Made by a program: the position numbers and the translations under genes | In this document: one piece after another, positions 43,347 through 52,863 of the stretch | How positions within the stretch are numbered: position 1 is the stretch's first letter | How the letters are laid out: each line of letters opens with the position of its first letter | Source of the DNA: JAAZVM01 sp041694155 | Lineage (GTDB): Bacteria > Patescibacteriota > Gracilibacteria > BD1-5 > UBA6164 | DNA: 64,000 nucleotides | Reading direction: 5' to 3' | Assembly (NCBI GenBank): GCA_041694155.1 | Contig: JASMTS010000012.1 | Coordinates: 192,805 to 256,804 of the forward strand | The notes under the pieces: generated by a model | Databases searched by the model: none | The model's input: only the letters and a program-made list of their open reading frames with translations | Told to the model about the DNA's origin: nothing

Positions 43347-44690
43347 ATGTCTGATATTTTATTTTCATGATCATGAATAGCTATTTGATTAGCTTGACTA
43401 TGAATTGCTATAGGTCAATGATTTTTGGTATACAAAGCTATGGAAGTTATAGGTAAAAACCCTAGAGCTTCAGGTTTTTTTCTTACTATAACTATTTTAT
43501 GAATAGCTCTTGTAGAATCAGCAGGTATATATTGACTGATAGTAGCTTTTCAAATATTATCAACAACTTTTATTGACCCTTTGACTGCTGTATGAGTTGG
43601 TCTAGCTATAGGTTTGTCTTGACTTTGAGTAGGTATATGAGAGTGAATACTTGTAGGTTCTGCTATAGAGTCTATGAATAGGGACACAGAAAATAAAAAT
43701 AAAATCTTAACATATATGATTTTGTTTTTAGCTCTTGTAGAATCAGCTGCAATTTATGGTTTGATAATATCTTTTCAGTTGTTAACAAATCTAGAACTAA
43801 ATTCTTATTTGGCTATTTGAGCAGGACTTGCTATAGGTCTCTCATGACTTTGAGTTGGTATTTGAGAATGAATTCTTTCTGGTAAATCAGTTTCTTTGAT
43901 GTGACAAAGACCAAATCAAAAATCATATTTGCTTACTGTTACAATATTGTGAATAGCTCTTGTAGAGACTGCAGCTATCTATGGTCTTATAATGGCATTT
44001 TCTATAATTGAGGCTAGTATTGATTTTCAACTAGCAGCAATATGATCATGATTGGCAATATGACTAGCTTGATTATGAGTAGGTGTATGAGAGGGGATAC
44101 TTGTATCAAAATCTTTTGAATCTATGACTATGCAAAGGTCAAATAAATCAAAAATACTTACTTATATGATATTGTATATAGCATTAGTAGAATCAGCTGC
44201 AATATATTGATTAATAGTAGGTCTTCAAATATTATCCCTGGGTAATATAATTGGTTATGTTGCAATATGATCATGATTAGCTATCTGATTGGCATGATTA
44301 TGAGTCGGTATATGAGAGGGTATACTTTCCTGAAGATCGTTATCTGTAATATCTAAAAGACCTTCATTATCTATGTTTTTTCTTACTATAGCTGTATTAT
44401 GAATAGCTCTAGTAGAGTCAGCTGCAATATATGGTCTTATAGTTTCTATGCAAATGTTATCAATGAATTCAGTCTTGTGATTATCTGCAATATGAGCATG
44501 ACTTGCCATTTGATTTGCATGACTTTGAGCTTGAATATGAGAATGATATCTTAGTTGATGAGCATATACAGCAATTGCTAGAAATCCTAAAAATAGACAA
44601 AAAGTACTTACATATATGATACTTTGAATAGCTCTAGTAGAATCAGCTGCAATATATGGTCTTATTGTATCTTTTACAATTATATGATAG
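43347..44690 (+). CDS. ATP synthase subunit c, six-hairpin concatemer
   Basis: 447 aa, against ~80-90 aa for a normal c subunit. Six complete helix-loop-helix units are fused, with the helix-1 site at residues 24(Q), 99, 174, 249, 324, 399 (all E) and the helix-2 carboxylate at E57, E132, E207, E282, E357, E432: an exact 75-residue period and the standard 33-residue Q32-E65 spacing. Helix 2 reads LVESAAIYG (T after the third Glu), and Tyr is always at Glu+5. Loops contain KNP, RP, RNP. It has its own terminator before atpB. Confidence 0.93.
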
Positions 44691-44696
44691 GTCTAT

Positions 44697-44737
44697 AAAA
44701 AATCTAAAAAATTTAAATTTGATTTTTTTTAGATTAA
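44697..44737 (+). terminator. Terminator after the six-hairpin c gene
   Basis: AATCTAAAAAA...TTTTTTTTAGATT stem with T-run. A second A/T-rich hairpin with a T-tract (AAAAAGCAATGAAAAAAAA / TTTTTTTCTTGCTTTTT) lies at about 44798-44842. Both precede atpB. Confidence 0.65.
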
Positions 44738-44896
44738 AAATATTATTAACTACAAAAACATAAAAATATTGACAGCTTTTATAGCTAAAAATAGACAAAA
44801 AGCAATGAAAAAAAATATATTTTTTTCTTGCTTTTTTTTTATGTATAAATATACTTCTCGCGTTTTAATTTAGTTTGTATAATTTTTTAATACAAT
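44738..44896 (+). promoter_or_regulatory. Leader/promoter region of the main atp operon
   Basis: Contains TTGACA at 44769-44774 without a good -10 at normal distance, and TATAAT-like boxes at 44846-44851 (TATAAA) and 44878-44883 (GTATAAT). atpB starts at 44897. A separate transcription start for atpB onward is likely given the terminators just upstream. Confidence 0.4.
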
Positions 44897-45718
44897 ATGG
44901 AAGAATTACTATTGAGTGGTTTTAAAGAGGCTGTTTCAGTCTATATCCACCCCTGAGTTATTGTATGACTCTGATTAGAACTACTTTTATTTTTCTTGTT
45001 AATACTATGATACAAGAAATTTAAAAATACTAGTTTTATGGTGTTTTTTGAGTTGATCTTTGAAAAAGTTTATGATTTTTTTGAAGACATTCTAGGTTTA
45101 GAAGAAAAAAGATGGACTAAAGTCTATGTTACTGTTTTATTTTTCATAATACTTATATCAAATTTATTATGAGTAGCTATGGAGTTATTAATACCAATAT
45201 TTGGTCACGGTTTAGAACATTGGGTTACTATACCAACTGCTGACATAAACTTTAATATAGCTATGGCTTTAGTTTGAGTAATAATAGTTTTATATGAACA
45301 ATTTAAATTCTTATGAGTTTGAAAGGCTCTTTATGAATATGTTCCTGTATTATGAAAAAACTATATACCTTATGAAAGATGAAATCTTAACAAATTTATA
45401 GATATACCTTTATTCTTATTGGTAAAGGTTTTTGATATTATTATATCTTTATTCTTATGAGTATTAGAGATAATAGGTCATTTGGCAAAAATAATATCTT
45501 TATCTTTCAGGTTATTCTGAAATGTTACTTCATGATGAATATTGCTTGCAATGTTGATTTGATGAATGGCAGCTTTGAGTAATACTCTGGTAGGTATAGA
45601 CTTTCCAATTGTTGGTCCTGTTATTTTGTACTTACAAGAATTACTTGTTGCACTTATACAAGCACTGGTTTTTCCATTGCTTATAGCAATTTTTATAAAA
45701 GTTGCTAAAGTGCATTAA
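44897..45718 (+). CDS. atpB: ATP synthase subunit a
   Basis: 273 aa, membrane protein. SLSFRLFGNVTSGGILLAML carries the essential stator Arg (R205). FELIFEKVYDFFEDILG and the C-terminal ELLVALIQALVFPLLIAIFIKVA match AtpB. It forms the ion half-channels facing the c ring. It lies between the two concatenated c genes. Confidence 0.95.
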
Positions 45719-45763
45719 AAACTATTTTTAATTTAAATTATTATTTTTTAATTTTATTGTTAT

Positions 45764-46714
45764 ATGGATTACTTAAATTTTGTATGACCTGGTTTAGCTA
45801 TCTGATTGGCATGATTATGAGTTGCTATTGGTCAATGAATATTAGCTAAAAAAGCTATGGAAGTTATGGGGAAAAACCCAAAAATGTCTACTTTTTACTT
45901 AACTGTTACTATATTAGGTATTGCATTACTTGAGTCAGCAGTTATATATTGATTAGTTATAGCTTTTCAATTACTTGGTATGAATGATATGCCATTATAT
46001 TCTTCTATCTGAGCATGATTGGCTATTTGATTAGCATGATTATGAGCATGAGTTTGAGAAGGTCAATTGATAGCCTGAGCATTATCAGCTATGAATAGAA
46101 ACCCAGCTATCAAAGGTAAAATAATGACATTTATGGTATTATTTGTAGCTTTAGTAGAAGTTACTGCTATATATGGTTTAATTATATCATTTACTATTAT
46201 AGAAGGTTTTGCTGATATAGGTCAAATGTATGCCATGTGAGCATGATTAGCTATTTGATTAGCATGAATCTGAGTAGCGATAGGTAGATGATATATGGCT
46301 GAAAAAGCTTTAGATGTTATGGGTAAAAATCCAAAAATGATATCATTTTTCTTAACTATGTCTATATTGTGAGTTGCTCTTATTGAATCAGCTGCTATAT
46401 ATGCATTAATAGTTTCTTTCCAAATATTAGACTTTACATGACCTACTGTTGCTGCTTTATCAGCATGATTTGCAATTTGATTAACAGGTCTAGGTGTTTG
46501 AATTTGAGAATGACTACTTATAAAAGGTTGAATGGATGCTGTTAATAAATCTCCAGAAAGTAAAGGTAGAATAATGGCATTTATGGTATTGTTTGTGGCT
46601 TTAGTTGAGGTTATTGCAATATATGGTTTGATAATATCATTTACTGTGTTAGGTGAAGAAGGAGAATCTCCTGCAAGTGAAGATACAGTTATTGAACAAC
46701 AAGTTTCAGAATAA
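45764..46714 (+). CDS. ATP synthase subunit c, four-hairpin concatemer
   Basis: 316 aa, four fused hairpins. Helix-1 residues are Q24, E99, R175, E249; helix-2 carboxylates E57, E132, E208, E282, each 33 residues later with Tyr at +5. Hairpins 1 and 3 read ES(A), 2 and 4 read EV(T/I), so the gene is a duplicated two-hairpin unit. An acidic ~20-residue tail (GEEGESPASEDT...) follows the last helix. Located in the normal atpE position between a and b. Arg in hairpin 3 near the ion site is unusual. Confidence 0.93.
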
Positions 46715-46739
46715 TTTAAAATTTTAATTTAATTAATTT

Positions 46740-47213
46740 ATGGAAGATTTAAATTTATGGATTGTTCTTGCTCAATTGATAAATTTTTGAATATTATTCT
46801 TTATATTTAAAAAATTTCTTTGAGATAAAATAGTAAATGCTATTGAAGAACGTAGAAAACATTTGAGAGCTTCTGAAGAAGCAGAAGATATAGCAAAAGC
46901 TAAGCTTGAGGAAGCTCAAGAAGAATATGATAAAATTCTTGAAAAAGCTAGAACTAATGCTTCAGAAATAGAAAAAAATGCAGAAGATTTATCAAAACAA
47001 AATTCTGCAAAAGCAATAGAAAAAGCAGAAAAAGAAGCTGAATATATATTGTCTAATGCTAGAAGCCAAATAGACAAAGAAAAGCTAGAAATGGAAAATT
47101 CAATGAGATCAAAAATATTGGATTTATCTCTTAGATTAGCTTCTAAAATATTTTCTAAAGAAACAGCTAATAAAGATTTCTTAGAGAAAGAATTAAATGT
47201 ATTAACAAAATAA
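46740..47213 (+). CDS. atpF: ATP synthase subunit b
   Basis: 157 aa. One N-terminal TM helix (LWIVLAQLINFGILFFIFKKFL), then a long charged coiled coil (EERRKHLRASEEAEDIAKAKLEEA...), the peripheral stalk. Normal size for a b subunit. Starts 25 nt after the four-hairpin c gene. Confidence 0.92.
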
Positions 47214-47216
47214 TAT

Positions 47217-47576
47217 ATGAGTGATTTTAATAAAACTATTGATAGTTTAGAAAAAAATCAACTAAAAGAACTTTTATGAGAATTAAAACTTTATAGAGAT
47301 CTTAAAAAACAGTTGTGAAATAGGTGAGAAGCTTTGTATAATAAGTTAAGATCTTGAGATCATTCTTATTATGTTGAATATTATTCTTCTGTTTGAGAAG
47401 ACTTAGCTTTTGAAGTTGCTTCAAAAATATATAAACAAGTTTTTGATATTGATCTAAATAGAGAGGATATTGATTTTATAAAAAAAGAATCAGTATTATG
47501 ATGAATAAAAGTTTATGTTGATGACAAGGTTGTTGACTTGAGCTATCAAAAAATAGAAAAAATGATTACAGGTTAA
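47217..47576 (+). CDS. atpH: ATP synthase subunit delta, short form
   Basis: 119 aa versus ~175-180. The C-terminal ESVLGGIKVYVDDKVVDLSYQKIEKM matches the delta C-terminal signature (GGIxxxxGDxxxDxSxxxxL). The N-terminal six-helix domain that binds alpha is not recognisable; only ~90 helical residues precede the signature. Position between b and alpha supports the call. The reading frame is intact, so the shortening looks real. Confidence 0.8.
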
Positions 47577-47616
47577 TCAAAAGATTTTTTAATTTATTAC
47601 TATTAAATTTATAACT

Positions 47617-49122
47617 ATGTCAAAAGACTTATTAAATAATATTATAAATGAAATAGAAAACAAAATTGATTCTGTTGAAATAAATCCAGAAGTTTGAAAT
47701 GTTTGAGAAGTTTTCTATTTATGAGATGGTGTAGCTAAGGTTTCAGGATTATGAGAATTAGCATACAATGAAGTTGTTGAATTTGAATCATGAGCTAAAG
47801 GTTTAGCTCTTAACCTGGAAGAACACTTTGTATGAGTTGTTGTTTTATCAGGATTTTCAAAAATAAAAGAAGGGCAAAAAGCTTTTTCAACATGAAAAAT
47901 ACTTGAAGTACCAGTTTGAAAAGAATTAGTATGAAGAGTAGTTGACCCACTAGGTAACCCAATAGATGGTTTAGGTGAAATAAAAGCTAGTGAACACTAC
48001 CCAGTTGAAAGAGTTGCTACTGGTGTAATGGCAAGAAAATCTGTACATGAACCAATGGAAACAGGTATAAAAGCTATTGATGCTTTAGTACCAATTGGTA
48101 AAGGTCAAAGAGAGCTTATTATAGGTGATAGACAAACAGGTAAAACTCAAGTTGCTATCGATGCTATATTAAACCAAAAATGACAATGAGTAACTTGTGT
48201 TTATGTTGCCATAGGTCAAAAAGAATGAAAAATTGCTAGAATAGTTGAAGAGCTTAAAAAAAGATGAGCGATGGATTATACTATAGTAGTTGCTGCTGGT
48301 GCTTCTAGTCCTGCATCTATGCAATACTTAGCTCCATATGCTGGTTGTGCTATGGCTGAATACTTCATGTTTAATAAAGGTCATTCATTAATAATATATG
48401 ATGATTTAAGTAAACAAGCAAATGCATATAGAGAAATGTCTTTATTATTAAGAAGACCTCCATGAAGAGAAGCTTACCCATGAGATGTTTTCTATGTTCA
48501 CTCTAGATTATTAGAAAGAGCTTCAAAGCTTAATGATGAATTAGGAGCTGGTTCAATGACAGCTTTACCTATAATTGAAACACAAGCAGGTGATGTTTCT
48601 GCTTATATACCAACAAATGTAATATCTATTACAGATGGTCAAATATTCTTAGAATCAAACTTATTTAATGCAGGTCAAAAACCAGCAATTAATGTTTGAT
48701 TATCAGTTTCAAGAGTTTGAGGTTCTGCTCAAATCAAATGAATGAAAAAAGTTGCAGGTACTCTTAAACTTGATCTTGCTCAATATAGAGAATTAGCTGC
48801 ATTTTCACAATTTGCTTCTGATTTAGATCCAGATACAAAAGCTCAATTAGACAGATGAGCTAGAATGATGGAATTATTAAAACAAGGTATATATTCTCCA
48901 GTAAATGTAGAAAAACAAATTTGTGCTATTTATGCATGAGGTAAAGGTTACTTGGATAATATAGAAGCTTCTAGAGTAGGTAAATTTGAACAAGATTTAT
49001 ATACTTCATTAGAAGAAGAAAAAACTATTTTAGAATCTATTTCTAAAGACAAAGTAATTACTGAAGAAACAGAAGAAAAATTAAAATCTGTTATTGAAAA
49101 AGTAGTTGATATATATAAGTAG
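47617..49122 (+). CDS. atpA: ATP synthase subunit alpha
   Basis: 501 aa, normal length. P-loop GDRQTGKTQVAID at about residue 169, VYVAIGQKEGKIARIVE, LRRPPGREAYPGDVFYVHSRLLERASK, and VSRVGGSAQIKGMKKVAGTLKLDLAQYREL. Non-catalytic nucleotide-binding subunit of F1. Confidence 0.97.
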
Positions 49123-49149
49123 TTTATATAAAAATAACAAATTAATTTT

Positions 49150-50064
49150 ATGGCAAATGCTAAAGAAATAAAAAGAAAAATAGGATCCATAAAAAATACT
49201 TGAAAAATTACTAAGGCTATGGAGCTTATTTCAACTGTAAAGATGAAAAAAGCTCAAGACTTAGCTATGGAAAAAAGAAACTTTGTTTTAGAAATGTTGA
49301 AAATATTCTTGAGAGTAGAAGAATATTTATCTGATTTTCCTTTATTCTCTTGAAGTAATAAAGGTACAAAGACTTTGGCTGTAGTTATTACATCAAATAA
49401 ATGATTATGTTGAGGTTATAATGTAAATGTGATGAAAAAAGTTAATTCTTATATAAAAGAAACTTGAGAAGATTTAGATTTTATATCTATTTGAAAAAAG
49501 GCATCACAATTTGTAGCTAAAACATGAAACAATTTGATAGCTGATTTTAGTAATGATTTTACAGATGATTTAGATCCTGTTTTTACAAAAAAAATATCAG
49601 AGTTAATGAGAGAAGAGTATCTTAGCTGAAAATATAATAAAGTAGTTGTTTTTTATAACTTTTATGTTAATACAATTAAACAAATACCTGTAGCAAGAAC
49701 TTCTTTCCCTATCGACTCAGATGATATAAAAAAATATTTATTCTCAGTATTAGAAGATCATTATGATCTAGATGCTGAAATAAAATCAATGGAAAATACA
49801 TATTCATATGATGTTGAACCATCACCAGAGGAATTAGTAAATGATGTAATGCCAATTATTCTTGATATGATGTTTTTTGATACATTGCTTAATGCAAAGG
49901 CTTCGGAACATAGTGCAAGAATGATTGCCATGAAAAATGCAAAAGATTCAGCTAATAAAATAGCTTGAGCTCTTACTTTGAAATATAATAAAGCAAGACA
50001 AGCTAGTATTACAAGTGAAGTTTCTGAAATAACAGCTTGAGTTGAATCAATGAGAGATGTTTAA
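49150..50064 (+). CDS. atpG: ATP synthase subunit gamma
   Basis: 304 aa. MANAKEIKRKIGSIKNTGKITKAMELISTVKMKKAQ and VITSNKGLCGGYNVNVMKK at the N-terminus, and SEHSARMIAMKNAKDSANKI...YNKARQASITSEVSEITAGVESM at the C-terminus: the antiparallel coiled-coil rotor shaft. Confidence 0.95.
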
Positions 50065-50128
50065 AAGAATCTTTACACTTCTTGAAAAAAAATTATAATA
50101 AAATTATTATAAATATAATTGTATTATT

Positions 50129-50509
50129 ATGAGCTTGTTATTTATTACTTTTAAATTGATTATCAATTTTTTATTATCAGTTTTTTATGTGTTATTTTCT
50201 ATTATTTTTTGAAATTTTGTTTATGGTTTAATTCTTTCGATAATTTGAAAAGATGTGCCATGACCTCAAGATAGTATTCATATTAAATTGGCAGTTCTAT
50301 TTGCTTTTTCATCTTTTGTATTAAGTGTTTTACTTAGAAAATATTTATATCTTTGAGTTATAGATTGATTTAAGAAATTTATTTTATCCAAAGATAATAA
50401 CTCTAATAAAACTAAAAATATTAATAAGAAAAAAGAATCATTTAATAATGATTCAAAAGGTGAATCAACTGATGATTTAGAAATATATGTAAATAAAGAA
50501 ATAAAATAA
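50129..50509 (+). CDS. Hypothetical membrane protein within the atp operon
   Basis: 126 aa. Two or three hydrophobic segments (LLFITFKLIINFLLSVFYVLFSIIFG, AVLFAFSSFVLSVLL) precede a Lys/Asn-rich tail (KTKNINKKKESFNND). Not recognised as AtpI or other atp accessory proteins. It separates gamma from the RNase HI gene; 3-nt gap to the latter. Confidence 0.65.
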
Positions 50510-50512
50510 TAT

Positions 50513-50914
50513 ATGGAATTGAATGTTTATACTGATTGATGATCTAGGTGAAATCCTTGAGTTTCTTGATTATGAGTTTTTATAACTGATAATGAATGAA
50601 AAGAAATAGAGAGAAGATATAAGAGTTTATGAATAAAAACCAATAATGAAGCAGAGTATTTATGAGCTTATTATTGAATAAAAAGAGCTATAGAATTATG
50701 AGCAAATTTTATAAATTTATTTATGGATTCAAACCTAGTTATTCAACAGTTACAATGAAACTGGAAAATAAAAAAAGATGAATTAAAAGTAATAAATAAT
50801 GATATCAAAAAAATTATTAATGATAATAATATAGAAGTAAACTATAATTGGATTGCAAGAGACAAAAATAAAGAAGCCGACAGGCTAAGTAATGTCGCAA
50901 TGGATTTAGATTAA
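50513..50914 (+). CDS. rnhA: Ribonuclease HI inserted in the ATP synthase operon
   Basis: 133 aa. NVYTDGGSRGNPGVSGLG (catalytic Asp), NNEAEYLGAYYGIKRA (Glu), FMDSNLVIQQL (Asp) and NWIARDKNKEADRLSNVAM (Asp) give the complete DEDD set of RNase HI. It removes RNA from RNA-DNA hybrids. Its placement between atpG and atpD with short gaps means cotranscription with ATP synthase, which is unusual. Confidence 0.92.
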
Positions 50915-50938
50915 TTTACAATTAAAATTATATACAAA

Positions 50939-52339
50939 ATGAAAACTTGAAAAATTACAAAAATAGTATGAGTAGTAATTGATGTTAAATTTGATGATAA
51001 TTATGTACCATCAATTTATGAAGCATTAGAAGTTACGAACTCTGAAAATAAAGTAGTTTTAGAAGTACAACAACAACTATGAGATAATATGGTTAGAACA
51101 ATAGCCATGAATCCTGTAGATGGTATCAAAAGAGGTATGGAAGTTGTTGCTACTGAAAATCCTATAAGTGTACCTGTATGAGATAAAGTACTAGGTAGAA
51201 TGTTTAATGTATTAGGTGATCCTATCGATGATAAAGAAAAACCAAAAACTGAGCATAATGACCCTATTCATAGACCAGCTCCTGAGTTTAGTAAATTGAC
51301 AACTCAAGCTGAAGTTTTTGAAACAGGTATCAAAGTTGTAGACCTTATAGCTCCTATGTTAAAATGAGGTAAAGTATGATTATTTGGTTGAGCATGAGTA
51401 GGTAAAACTGTTATAATGCAAGAGCTTATTCATAATATAGCATCTGAACATGGTGGTTATTCTGTTGTTGCCTGAGTTTGAGAAAGAACAAGAGAGGGTA
51501 ACGATTTATATCACGAAATGTCAGAATCAGGTGTTATTGATAAAACAGCTATGGTATTTGGTCAAATGAACGAAGCACCAGGACCAAGAGCGAGAGTTGC
51601 TTTAACATGACTTACTATGGCTGAACATTTCAGAGATAGAGAGAAAAAAGATGTATTATTATTCGTAGATAATATATTCAGATTTACTCAAGCATGATCA
51701 GAAATATCTGCATTATTAGGTAGAATACCTTCTGCTGTATGATATCAACCTACTCTAGCTACTGATATGGGTGGATTACAAGAAAGAATTACATCTACTA
51801 AAGATGGTTCTATTACTTCGGTACAAGCTGTTTATGTTCCTGCTGATGACTTGACTGATCCAGCTCCAGCTGCTACTTTTGCTCACTTGGATTCTACTAT
51901 AGTACTTAATAGGTCTATTGCTGAGTTAGGTATATACCCTGCAGTTGACCCATTAGATTCTAGTTCAACTGTATTATCTCCAGAAGTAGTATGAGATGAA
52001 CATTATAATGTTGCTAGAAATGTACAAAAAATACTTCAAAAATATAAAGAATTACAAGATATTATTGCTATATTAGGTATGGATGAATTATCTGATGAAG
52101 ATAAATTAACTGTATCAAGAGCTAGAAAAATACAAAAATTCTTATCTCAACCATTTTTTGTTGCTGAACAATTTACTGGTGTTCCAGGTGTTTATGCAAA
52201 ATTAGAAGACACAATTTCTGGTTTCAAAAAAATTATTGACTGAGAAGTTGATTATATACCTGAAAACTTTTTCTTATATAAAGCATGAATGAAAGATGTT
52301 ATAGCTGCATATGAAGCTAAACAAAAAGAAGCTAAATAA
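50939..52339 (+). CDS. atpD: ATP synthase subunit beta (catalytic)
   Basis: 466 aa. P-loop GGAGVGKTVIMQELI with two TGA glycines, GERTREGNDLYHEM, GQMNEAPGPRARV, DNIFRFTQAGSEISALLGRIPSAVGYQPTL. Complete and of normal length. Confidence 0.97.
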
Positions 52340-52360
52340 TTTTTTAAAAAACAAATATTT

Positions 52361-52792
52361 ATGAAATTAAAAATATTTTCTTTTTCATGAGAAAGCTTTA
52401 GTTCTGATCAAGTTGTTTCTGCTACTTTGATGACTTCTATTTGAGAAATAACTCTTTTGGATAATCATGCTCCACTACTAACTAGTATAAAACCTTCTAC
52501 TATGTATGTTATCTTCAAAGATGATAACTGAGTAGAAAAAAGGGAAGACTTTGCAATCTGAAAATGAGTTGTTGAAGTTAGTGATAATAGTATAAAAGTA
52601 ATGGCTGATATGTTAGTTGATATTGATGACTTAGATACAGAAGCTGCCGAAAGAGCTAGAGAACAAGCTGTAAAACTTATGGAAAAATATAAAGACTCTA
52701 AAGATAAAGTTGATATGGAAAGATTTGTTGAGGCTGAAGATATGTTATTAAAATCTATAGCTCAATTAAAATTGAATGATACATTAAAATAA
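52361..52792 (+). CDS. atpC: ATP synthase subunit epsilon
   Basis: 143 aa. N-terminal beta sandwich with ATLMTSIGEITLLDNHAPLLTSIKPS, followed by the C-terminal two-helix region (AERAREQAVKLMEKYK...FVEAEDMLLKSIAQLKL). It couples the rotor to F1 and usually inhibits hydrolysis. Last gene of the operon; a terminator follows. Confidence 0.93.
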
Positions 52793-52863
52793 AGAAAAAC
52801 TATTAATAGTTTTTCTTTATTTTTTTATAAAAAAAGACAAACTTTTTAGTTTGTCTTTTTAAA
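52793..52863. terminator. Paired terminators between atpC and rpoD
   Basis: AAAGAAAAACTATT/AATAGTTTTTCTTT (52792-52820) ends the atp operon; AAAAAGACAAACT/AGTTTGTCTTTTT (52831-52860) faces rpoD on the minus strand. Confidence 0.85.

Noticed and set aside
44255..44509. Minus-strand 84-aa His-rich ORF
   Set aside because: Antisense of the six-hairpin c gene; the His/Ile/Asn pattern comes from reversed TGA/ATA codons.
43347..44690. Regularly spaced repeats resembling a CRISPR or satellite array
   Set aside because: The repeats are 225-450 bp apart, degenerate at codon third positions and encode c-subunit hairpins; they are protein repeats.
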